Below, piece after piece: positions 7,758 to 14,179 of a stretch of 24,101 bases of DNA. The stretch is taken from the NCBI GenBank assembly GCA_026387085.1, contig JAPLMK010000034.1, positions 1 through 24,101 of the forward strand, in the 5' to 3' direction. The notes beneath the pieces were generated by a model. It was not told the origin of the DNA and did not search any database. It was given only the letters and a program-made list of their open reading frames with translations. Each line of letters starts with the position of its first letter. The first letter of the stretch is position 1. The position numbers were made by a program, and so were the translations under genes. Source of the DNA: Candidatus Omnitrophota bacterium (lineage in GTDB: Bacteria > Ratteibacteria > UBA8468 > MWAK01).

Positions 7758-8178
7758 ATTCAAAGTTTTCTTCTCCAATCGTTTGCTCTTCAGTTCGCCG
7801 GCTCGTCTGGGCTGAACTTGCCTGGTCAGTAAAACCGGGCCGGTCTGACCGAGTTAAAAAATGAACTCTTTCGGCGGTTACTTCCAGGGTGTTGCGTTTT
7901 TCTTTTTCGGCTGTTTCCCAGGAACGGCTTTGCAATCTGCCTTCCACCAGGATGGAACTCCCCTTCTTAAGGTGTTCCTGGCAACTCTGGGCCTGTTTGC
8001 CCCAGGTAACGATTCTGATAAACGACACTTCTTTTTTCCGCTCTCCTTCTTTAGTCGTATATTCTCTGTTTACGGCTAATCCCAAGTTAGCAACCGCGGT
8101 ACCGGAAGGCGTAAAACGCATTTCCGGGTCACGGGTTAAATTACCGGCCAGCATTACGCGATTTATGTTCACGGACAT
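7726..8178 (-). CDS. ssb: Single-stranded DNA-binding protein
   Basis: SSB coats single-stranded DNA during replication and repair. The OB-fold domain spans about residues 1-110 (NRVMLAGNLTRDPEMRFTPSG, FIRIVTWGKQAQ, GSSILVEGRLQSRSWE). A short polar linker follows. The C-terminus is acidic (ENFEYDEPEEQKEG) but lacks the DDDIPF-type tip that normally recruits partner proteins. The tail region is also where the rpsR start lies in another frame. The ATG has a strong AAGGAGG ribosome-binding site. Its position between rpsF and rpsR is classical. Confidence 0.96.
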   Translation of the reverse strand: MSVNINRVMLAGNLTRDPEMRFTPSGTAVANLGLAVNREYTTKEGERKKEVSFIRIVTWGKQAQSCQEHLKKGSSILVEGRLQSRSWETAEKEKRNTLEVTAERVHFLTRSDRPGFTDQASSAQTSRRTEEQTIGEENFEYDEPEEQKEG

Positions 8179-8222
8179 TGCATGCCTCCTTAGTGCCTGG
8201 TCTTTTTTGCTTACTGACCTCT

Positions 8223-8534
8223 TTAACTCTGTGCCTTCAAATCTTTTTTCTTCGGCCGTAGCGCCCGAATAGTAAGATATCGCAAAAGCGCCGGGTTACC
8301 GCGCAGGGTCTGCTCTAACTCAGTTTTTTTTTGAGCGTCAGCATTGAAGTTGCAGAGCAGGTAATAACCCTGGGTCTGTTTTTTAATCGGGTAGGCAAAT
8401 TTTTTCCTGCCCAGATTTTGACATGTTGCTTTTCCTTCCGGAAAAGAGGCGGCTATCCTGGTCACCTCTTTTTCAACTATTTCCTCGGAAAGGGTGGGGT
8501 CTAAAATCATAACTATCTCATAATCTCGTTCCAT
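8223..8534 (-). CDS. rpsF: 30S ribosomal protein bS6
   Basis: bS6 pairs with bS18 on the 30S platform. The 103-residue protein shows the family pattern: YEIVMILDPTLSEE at the start, a central LGRKKFAYPIKKQTQGYYLLCNFNA, and LRGNPALLRYLTIRA near the end. It is the first gene of the rpsF-ssb-rpsR-rplI-dnaB-ispD operon, preceded by a strong ribosome-binding site (AAGGGGG) and by a near-consensus promoter whose -35 overlaps the apt stop. A small GC-rich hairpin in the leader may contribute to control. Confidence 0.96.
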   Translation of the reverse strand: MERDYEIVMILDPTLSEEIVEKEVTRIAASFPEGKATCQNLGRKKFAYPIKKQTQGYYLLCNFNADAQKKTELEQTLRGNPALLRYLTIRALRPKKKDLKAQS

Positions 8535-8550
8535 TACACCCCCTTCTTAT

Positions 8551-8565
8551 CGGAGTTTGACTCCG
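8551..8565 (-). promoter_or_regulatory. Leader hairpin before rpsF
   Basis: The rpsF leader contains a six-base-pair, three-base-loop hairpin (CGGAGT CAA ACTCCG) about 17 bases before the start codon. Many bacteria autoregulate this operon by binding of the bS6:bS18 complex to a leader structure, so this hairpin is a candidate part of one. I could not match the published leader motif fully, so the regulatory role is inference. Confidence 0.35.
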
Positions 8566-8590
8566 TCCCATGCATTTAATTGAAATTACT

Positions 8591-8619
8591 ATTATAACCC
8601 ATTTTCTGAATTTAATCAA
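8591..8619 (-). promoter_or_regulatory. Sigma-70-type promoter for the rpsF-dnaB operon
   Basis: Read on the minus strand: TTGATT, 17 bases, TATAAT. The -10 is at 8596-8591 and matches the consensus exactly. The -35 is at 8619-8614, matches four of six bases, and overlaps the TGA stop of apt. Transcription would begin near 8584, giving a leader of about 50 bases before the rpsF ATG at 8534. It is the best promoter in the window by motif and spacing. Confidence 0.8.
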
Positions 8620-9128
8620 AATTGAATCAGGGCGGAAACATCGCAGTCGGTAATCTTTGCTCTCCCCGCAAGATTAACCAATTCGATCAGAAAAACTGCC
8701 TTAAGGATATGTCCGCCTGCTTTTTCCAAAAGCCGGCAGGCCGCCGCGGCGGTTCCTCCGGTGGCCAAAAGGTCGTCAATCAGGACAACATTTTTCTTTC
8801 CGGAAAGAGCATCCTGATGAATTTCAAGGGTATCGGTGCCGTATTCCAGGTCATAGGTAACCGTTTCTGTCAGGTACGGCAGTTTTCCGGCCTTTCGAAT
8901 CGGTACAAAACCGACCCCCAGTTGATTGGCTACCGCGGCGGCAAAAATAAAGCCGCGCGCTTCAATGCCGGCCACCATTTCGGTTTCGGGCGGACAGGCC
9001 TTCACCAGATGATTGACAGCGGAACAAAAAGCCGCTCCGTCACCTAAGAGCGGAGTTATGTCACGGAAAACAATTCCTTTTTGAGGAAAATCCGGGATAC
9101 TTCTAATCAACCCTTCCCATTTTTCCAT
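8616..9128 (-). CDS. apt: Adenine phosphoribosyltransferase
   Basis: Apt salvages adenine by joining it to PRPP to make AMP. The 170-residue length is normal. The sequence carries IPDFPQKGIVFRDITPLL at residues 11-28, AGIEARGFIF, FVPIRKAGKLPY, and the PRPP-binding loop VVLIDDLLATGGTA around 114-127. The ATG lies 26 bases inside the sigma-factor gene and follows GAAGGCGG, so the two are coupled. The stop codon overlaps the -35 of the following rpsF promoter. Confidence 0.96.
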   Translation of the reverse strand: MEKWEGLIRSIPDFPQKGIVFRDITPLLGDGAAFCSAVNHLVKACPPETEMVAGIEARGFIFAAAVANQLGVGFVPIRKAGKLPYLTETVTYDLEYGTDTLEIHQDALSGKKNVVLIDDLLATGGTAAAACRLLEKAGGHILKAVFLIELVNLAGRAKITDCDVSALIQF

Positions 9129-9903
9129 CCGCCTTCTCCTTTTTTCGAACCGCTATTATTTTCTTAAGAGCCGTACGGGATATCTGGTGAATCCGCTGAC
9201 GGCTCAATGGTTTTTTGAATCTTTTCTGTAAATTTCCCGCTATTTCCTGATAGGTTAGCTGGGGCTGGCCCTGAAGCCCGAAACGGAGGTTCAGCACGGC
9301 TTTCTCCGGCGGGGTAAGCACGGAAAAATATTTTTCAATTAAAACAACCCGCTCCAGGGTTTTTTCCATGCTCTCTTTTTTCGCCGGAATAAAATCAGCC
9401 AGCGTACCGCTTCCCTCATCGGTAGAGATGGGTTCATCCCAAGAAACTTTTTTCAGGACCCGACGTGGGCTGATGCTCGCCAATTGCTGAGCAGAAAGAG
9501 CCAGGAATTTTCCGACTTCCATTTCCGTCGGTTCCCGACCAAGGTCCTGGGCAAGAATTCCGGCGAAACGGTTGTACTTGTACATCAGCTCCGAAACACT
9601 TTCCGGAACGGAGAGTATTGATTGTTCCTTGACTAAAGCTCTGATAATATAACGCCGTATCCACCAGAAAGCATAAGTGCTGAACTTTGTTTTTTTTGTT
9701 TTTGCTTTCTTCGGGTTAAATTTGTTAATGGCCTGCAAGAGACCGACGTATCCTTCCGCGAGCATTTCCTCAAAGGAAAGGCTGGATTTCCGGGAATAAC
9801 GCCAGGCGATTTTAGCAACCATCGTCTGGTGGGTCTGAAAAATCTCTTCCCGCGCGCCCTCGTCTCCATTCTTTAACCGCGCAAATAATTTTATTTCGTT
9901 CAT
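9103..9903 (-). CDS. Sigma-70 family RNA polymerase sigma factor
   Basis: The 266-residue protein begins directly at region 2 without a region 1.1. Region 2 covers about residues 20-100 and includes FSTYAFWWIRRYIIRALVKEQ, the core-binding and -10-reading part. A region 3 follows (GREPTEMEVGKFLALSAQQL), and region 4 is at about 195-250 (LTPPEKAVLNLRFGLQGQ, then the helix-turn-helix). In the helix-turn-helix, about six extra residues (around QKRFKKP) separate the two helices compared with RpoD. The divergence from RpoD in region 2.4 suggests an alternative factor rather than the primary sigma. Its ATG overlaps the alaS stop (ATGA) and its end overlaps apt. The regulon is unknown. Confidence 0.9.
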   Translation of the reverse strand: MNEIKLFARLKNGDEGAREEIFQTHQTMVAKIAWRYSRKSSLSFEEMLAEGYVGLLQAINKFNPKKAKTKKTKFSTYAFWWIRRYIIRALVKEQSILSVPESVSELMYKYNRFAGILAQDLGREPTEMEVGKFLALSAQQLASISPRRVLKKVSWDEPISTDEGSGTLADFIPAKKESMEKTLERVVLIEKYFSVLTPPEKAVLNLRFGLQGQPQLTYQEIAGNLQKRFKKPLSRQRIHQISRTALKKIIAVRKKEKADGKMGRVD

Positions 9904-12506
9904 GCACCCGATTTTCCAATCGTATCAGTTAAAATTTTTATCAGAATTTTTTCTACTTCTTCCAGATGCGCCCTCTTTTTCAGTCCGGCCTGGGCGAAAT
10001 CATCCCGCCCCCCTGCTCCGCCGCCCAGCAATCCGGCGGCTTGCCGTAAAATTTCATTGGCTTTCAATCCCCTGGAAATCAGGTCGGGAGTTAAACCCAG
10101 AAAAATTTGTGTTTTTTCCGTTCCGGAAAGCAGTATCAGCAGGGCGCTTTCCGACGACTTTTTTTTGAGGTAATCAATCAACTTTCTTGCCTCTTCCGGT
10201 GAAAGTAATGACTGGGCCGTCGTCAGAAGATTAATCCCGGCAACGGATTTTTTACCCTTAATCATTTTGTCGGCTTCCTGGTGAATATAGGCAGAAAAGA
10301 AGACGTTAGATTTTGTTTCCAATTTCCGGTATTCTTCCGTGCTTCGGATCATTTCGGAGTGAATTGAGTCGGGTTCCACTTTTAAATATTCAGCTAATTC
10401 GGCAATATATTTTTTTCGCTTTACAACTGAGTCATAGGCATATTTCCCGGTAATCGCTTCAATTCGTTTTACTCCCTGCCCAATGGAAGAAAAACTGGTA
10501 ATCAGGCAAAGACCAATACTACCGGTGGACTTAAGGTGGATTCCGCCGCACACTTCCTTACTGAAATCGCCGGCAGTGACTACGCGGACTTTTGCGCCGT
10601 ATTTTTCGGTAAATAAAGCGATGGCGTTTTCTGCCAAAGCTTCCTTTATTTCCTTTTCCGCAGTCGTAACCCGCAGGTTTGACCGGACTGTTTTGTTAAT
10701 TAATTCTTCAACACGGCCGAGTTTCTCCGCGTCTATTTCTCCGGAAAAAAGAAAATCAAAACGCAGATATTCGGGCGTTACCAGGGAGCCGGCTTGTTTT
10801 ACTTCGCTGCCTAAAATTTGGAGCAGAGCCGAATGGAGCAGGTGGGTCGAGGTATGGTTTGCGGCGATCTGTTGCTGTGTTTCGATATCTACCTTTGCGG
10901 TTACCGGAGAGTTATTGATAGCGATTCCTTTGTGAAATACACCCAGGTGGTGGATAAATCCGGATTCATCCACCCGGGTTTCCTGCACCGAAAACTCGAA
11001 ACCGTCTCCGCTAATTTTTCCGACGTCTCCCTGCTGGCCACCGCGTTCCGGGTAAAAAGGCGTTTCCGATAAAACCAGGGAATATTGGTTGTTTCTAACC
11101 GGGATAATTGCCAGTACTAAAGCCCGGGCATCACCGGTTTCGTAACCGATGAACCTGGTGGGCGAAAGTCCGGTCAGGTGACTGCGGTCGGCAATCAGTT
11201 CAAATGAGGTGGCTTTGCGGCCGGCTGCTTTTTGCCTGGTCATCTCCGCCTCAAACCCGGCTTCATCAAAAAAAAGGTTTTTTTCGGCCGCGATTTCTTT
11301 AATGGTGTCCAACGGCAGACCATGGGTGTCGTAAAGTTGGAAAGCGATTTTGCCGGGCAGGGTCTTATCCTTAAATTCCGTTACGAATCCTTGAAATAGG
11401 GTTCGGCTTTCCGAAAGAAGATTCCGGAAGCGGTCCTCCTCGCCGGCAATCGTTTCCCGAATAAATCCTTCTCGTTCCGAGAGATACGGATAATATGGGC
11501 CCATTATCCGGATAACTTCGGGAACAAGTTCGGCCAGCAGCGGCTGGTTCACCTTCATCTTATCTAGAAATTGCACTGCCCGCCTCAGAATACGGCGAAT
11601 TACATATCCCCTTCCTTCGTTTCCGGGAATGATATTTTCCGCAATGGTAAATGTTAAAGCGCGAACGTGGTCAACTACCGCGCGAAAAGCAATCCGGGTA
11701 TTCTTGTCTTTCCGGTAAAGAATGCCGGAAAGCGTTTCCAATCTTTTAATTATCGGCTGAAAAAGGTCGGTGTCAAAATTTGATTCGGCTTCCTGGCACA
11801 GGGTGGTAATTCGTTCCAGGCCCATACCCGTATCGATGCCGCGACGTTTTAAAGGCAGAAATTCGCCATTTTTGTTTTTATCAAATTGCGGGAAAACAAG
11901 GTTCCAGAACTCCAGGTATCTTTCGCAATCACAGCCCGGGGCGCAGGAAACCTCCCCGCAGGAAAAAGCCGGTCCGCGGTCGAAATATATTTCCGAACAG
12001 GGACCGCAAACTCCGGTTTCGCCGGCCGGGCCCCAAAAATTATCTTTTGCGCCTAATCGGACAATCCGTTTTTCCGGCAAATATTTTTTCCAGATTTCAA
12101 CCGCATCCTGATCCTCGGTATAAACCGACGCCCAGAGATTCGCTTCCGGAAGACGGAGATGTTGCATCAGAAATTCCCAGGCGAATTCAACCGCCTCTTC
12201 CTTGAAATAGTCTCCGAAAGAAAAGTTGCCCAGCATTTCCAGGAAAGTGTTGTGTCTAAAATCGAAACCCACATTATCCAGGTCGCTGTCCTTTCCGCCG
12301 GCCCGCAGGCATTTCTGGCAGGACGCAGCCCGGAGATACGGGATTTCACCGGAACCGGCCCAGAAGTTCTTAAAGGGAACCATTCCGGCCGAAGTAAATA
12401 GCAGCGTCGGGTCCTCCGGCGGTATCAGGGGAATTCCCGGCACAACGGTGTGCCCTTTTCCCTTAAAGAAATCAAGGTATTTTTGTCTTATTTCGTAACT
12501 TTGCAT
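9900..12506 (-). CDS. alaS: Alanine--tRNA ligase
   Basis: AlaRS charges tRNA-Ala. The 868-residue protein has the class II catalytic core (LFTSAGMVPFKNFW, FRHNTFLEMLGNFSFGDYFK, GMGLERI). The editing domain has the HxxxH site (NHTSTHLLHSAL, near residue 551) and a CGGIH motif near 653 where the usual residue is Thr instead of Ile. The C-terminal DHHA1 domain ends in GLLGGGAGGRDDFAQAG. The ATG follows ACGGAG at good spacing. It is 21 bases after recX and shares ATGA with the sigma-factor gene. The recX-alaS order is seen in several bacteria. Confidence 0.98.
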   Translation of the reverse strand: MQSYEIRQKYLDFFKGKGHTVVPGIPLIPPEDPTLLFTSAGMVPFKNFWAGSGEIPYLRAASCQKCLRAGGKDSDLDNVGFDFRHNTFLEMLGNFSFGDYFKEEAVEFAWEFLMQHLRLPEANLWASVYTEDQDAVEIWKKYLPEKRIVRLGAKDNFWGPAGETGVCGPCSEIYFDRGPAFSCGEVSCAPGCDCERYLEFWNLVFPQFDKNKNGEFLPLKRRGIDTGMGLERITTLCQEAESNFDTDLFQPIIKRLETLSGILYRKDKNTRIAFRAVVDHVRALTFTIAENIIPGNEGRGYVIRRILRRAVQFLDKMKVNQPLLAELVPEVIRIMGPYYPYLSEREGFIRETIAGEEDRFRNLLSESRTLFQGFVTEFKDKTLPGKIAFQLYDTHGLPLDTIKEIAAEKNLFFDEAGFEAEMTRQKAAGRKATSFELIADRSHLTGLSPTRFIGYETGDARALVLAIIPVRNNQYSLVLSETPFYPERGGQQGDVGKISGDGFEFSVQETRVDESGFIHHLGVFHKGIAINNSPVTAKVDIETQQQIAANHTSTHLLHSALLQILGSEVKQAGSLVTPEYLRFDFLFSGEIDAEKLGRVEELINKTVRSNLRVTTAEKEIKEALAENAIALFTEKYGAKVRVVTAGDFSKEVCGGIHLKSTGSIGLCLITSFSSIGQGVKRIEAITGKYAYDSVVKRKKYIAELAEYLKVEPDSIHSEMIRSTEEYRKLETKSNVFFSAYIHQEADKMIKGKKSVAGINLLTTAQSLLSPEEARKLIDYLKKKSSESALLILLSGTEKTQIFLGLTPDLISRGLKANEILRQAAGLLGGGAGGRDDFAQAGLKKRAHLEEVEKILIKILTDTIGKSGA

Positions 12507-12527
12507 CCGGGCTCCGTAAAGTACTTG

Positions 12528-12971
12528 TTAATCAGTGTTTGCGTATTTAGCTGCGATTCCGGGTGAAAAACCCCGGTTTATCAAAAACTGGAAAATCCTT
12601 CTCCTCCGGGTTGCCGGTTCCAGATTTTTAAGGGTAGCCGCTTTCTTTTTTGCCAGTTCCTGAGCTACGGCTTCTTCCGCCTCCGGCTTGATTTCATCAA
12701 GAACTTCCCGGATGGCCGCTTTTGGAATTCCTTTAGCGTTCAGTTTCATTTCCAGAAGCCGCCGGCCGGAAGGATGATTGGCAAATCGGGACTGGACGTA
12801 ATTTTGGGCAAAAGCCCGGTCATCAAGATAGCCGGATTCTGTCAGCCGGTCTAAAACGGTTTCCACATTTTCCGCTTCTCCCCTGCCGGCCAGTTTCCGG
12901 GCCATTCCCAACCGGGTGTAGGCCCGCCGGCTCAGAAGTTTGTAGGCGTAGGCAAGTAAATCCTGTTCCAT
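12528..12971 (-). CDS. recX: Regulatory protein RecX
   Basis: RecX binds and restrains RecA filaments. The 147-residue protein has the family's repeated three-helix units: AYKLLSRRAYTRLGMARKLAGRG with LTESGYLDDRAFAQNYVQSRF, then GRRLLEMKLNAKGIPKAAIREVLDEI, then the C-terminal KNLEPATRRRRIFQFLINRGFSPGIAAKY. recA is not in the window. There is no clear ribosome-binding site. A small inverted repeat (TTGCG, seven bases, CGCAA) lies about 33 bases upstream and might be an operator. Confidence 0.93.
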   Translation of the reverse strand: MEQDLLAYAYKLLSRRAYTRLGMARKLAGRGEAENVETVLDRLTESGYLDDRAFAQNYVQSRFANHPSGRRLLEMKLNAKGIPKAAIREVLDEIKPEAEEAVAQELAKKKAATLKNLEPATRRRRIFQFLINRGFSPGIAAKYANTD

Positions 12972-13003
12972 TTATAATTTAAAATAGTTATATTACCATC
13001 TGT

Positions 13004-13020
13004 TGCGTATTTACCGCAAA
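13004..13020. promoter_or_regulatory. Small inverted repeat upstream of recX
   Basis: TTGCG and CGCAA half-sites are separated by seven bases, about 33 bases before the recX ATG, close to an AT-rich stretch that could hold a -10 (TAATAT). A DNA-binding regulator could sit here, but a chance palindrome of this size is also quite possible. Confidence 0.2.
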
Positions 13021-13044
13021 AATAAAGCCCTTTTCTAACATAAT

Positions 13045-13078
13045 CCTCTGCCCGGCGGGAAGAGGAAAGGTGCGGGGA
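13045..13078 (+). repeat. CCTCTCCCC/GGGGAGAGG-family hairpin (URO-D to recX gap)
   Basis: The hairpin CCTCTGCCCG/CGGGAAGAGG is followed by AAAGGTGCGGGG. The same order, hairpin and then AAGGTGCGGGG, is seen in the copy inside ispG (14992-15026) and, with GAGGGG, in the lptB-uppS gap. It starts a few bases after the URO-D stop codon. There is no T-run, so it is not a standard terminator. Confidence 0.65.
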
Positions 13079-13081
13079 ATG

Positions 13082-14080
13082 CTACTGATTTTGCAGTGTT
13101 TCAATCAAGGCCAGCACGTTTGCCAGCGGGACGTCTTTCGGAGTGGCGTGCGCCGGAGCCAGGACATATCCGCCACCGGAGCCGATATCATTTATCAACC
13201 GCCTTACCTCTTTTTTTACTTCTTCCGTGGTGCCAAAAGGCAAAACTTTCTGAATGGAGAGACCGCCCCAGAAGGAGAGTTTATTCCCGTACTCTTTCTT
13301 GATGCGAACAATGTCGGTGACCTCCGGCTGGAACGGGTTATAAAGGTCAAGGCCGAGTTCGATCAGGTCTGGCAGGACTTCTTCGATATCACCGCAGGAA
13401 TGGATGGAAACAAAGAGGCCTTTTTCTTTTACTCTCTGATACATCCTGTCAATTCTGGGCTTAATGTATTTACGCCAGTGTTTCGGGCCCATCAACAAAC
13501 CCTGCTGTTGACCCCAATCATCTCCGAAATGAACCATCTGGATAGGTAACCGGACAGCTTGGTCGATAATCTTAAGATTAAACTCAACAATCCGGTCTAG
13601 TAGCGTTTCCGTAAAACCGGAATCGGTCACCATATCCACCATCAGGTTTTCCATTCCCCGCAAGGTCCAAGCGCGTTCAAATAAAGAAAAACCAATGGAA
13701 AAAAAGCTAAAAAGTTCTTGATTTTTTTCAATCAAAACCGGGATATGGTTGAAAAGTTCCGGTTTTATCTCCGGGAACCGGTATTGGTCAAGCTGGTTTT
13801 TATCGGAAAGAAGGTACTCCGCTGGATTTCCAATATCTTTATCAATTTGCCGGTCCCAGATTACGCCAAACGAATCCTGCCAGAAACCGGGCTTAATTTC
13901 TTTCCATTCAAATCCGGTTTTCAGTTTTAAAAAATGGTTGCCGATTATCGCATCGATCTCTTCCTTATGATAATATTCAACCAGTTTTTCCCTGACCGGA
14001 ACGGTAAACTCGACATGATAAGGAGTAATGTCCGGTTCCTGATGTTTCAGGGCCTGCACTACTCTTTCGCGCTTAGTCAT
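13082..14080 (-). CDS. Uroporphyrinogen decarboxylase (URO-D) family protein
   Basis: A 332-residue TIM-barrel protein of the URO-D/MtaA superfamily. Signs are the start TKRERVVQALKHQEPDITPYH, the zinc-type motif HSCGD near residues 226-230, FGDDWGQQQGLLMGPKHWRKYIKPR, WGGLSIQKVLPFGT, and the ending APAHATPKDVPLANVLALIETL. It lacks the HemE signature RPPVWxMRQAGR, so it is unlikely to be the heme enzyme. Relatives include corrinoid-dependent methyltransferases and many proteins of unknown substrate. It stands alone between two repeat-filled gaps with its own ribosome-binding site (GGAG), and no corrinoid protein gene is nearby. Confidence 0.88.
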   Translation of the reverse strand: MTKRERVVQALKHQEPDITPYHVEFTVPVREKLVEYYHKEEIDAIIGNHFLKLKTGFEWKEIKPGFWQDSFGVIWDRQIDKDIGNPAEYLLSDKNQLDQYRFPEIKPELFNHIPVLIEKNQELFSFFSIGFSLFERAWTLRGMENLMVDMVTDSGFTETLLDRIVEFNLKIIDQAVRLPIQMVHFGDDWGQQQGLLMGPKHWRKYIKPRIDRMYQRVKEKGLFVSIHSCGDIEEVLPDLIELGLDLYNPFQPEVTDIVRIKKEYGNKLSFWGGLSIQKVLPFGTTEEVKKEVRRLINDIGSGGGYVLAPAHATPKDVPLANVLALIETLQNQ

Positions 14081-14104
14081 TCTTAATCTCCGAAAAAATA
14101 ATAT

Positions 14105-14179
14105 GTCATTCCCGCATGTATTAGGCGGGAATCCATTCTTTAAAGGTATGGATTCCCTCTTACTATCCGAGGGAATGAC
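14105..14179 (-). repeat. Cloverleaf palindromic repeat, copy 2 (ispG to URO-D gap)
   Basis: This 75-bp element has perfect ends GTCATTCCC/GGGAATGAC and three internal hairpins: CCCTC/GAGGG around GGATAGTAA, ATCCAT/ATGGAT, and CCCGC/GCGGG around an eight-base loop. It is the same family as 2837-2913 but inverted. It overlaps the end of ispG by 17 bases and supplies that gene's final codons and TAG stop. Confidence 0.88.

Noticed and set aside
9900..9906. Frameshift between alaS and the sigma-factor gene
   Set aside because: The ATGA overlap is ordinary translational coupling, and both proteins have complete ends.
9902..12498. Plus-strand open frames opposite alaS (for example 10483-10935)
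   Set aside because: They mirror the strong alaS frame, have no family motifs, and are typical antisense shadows.
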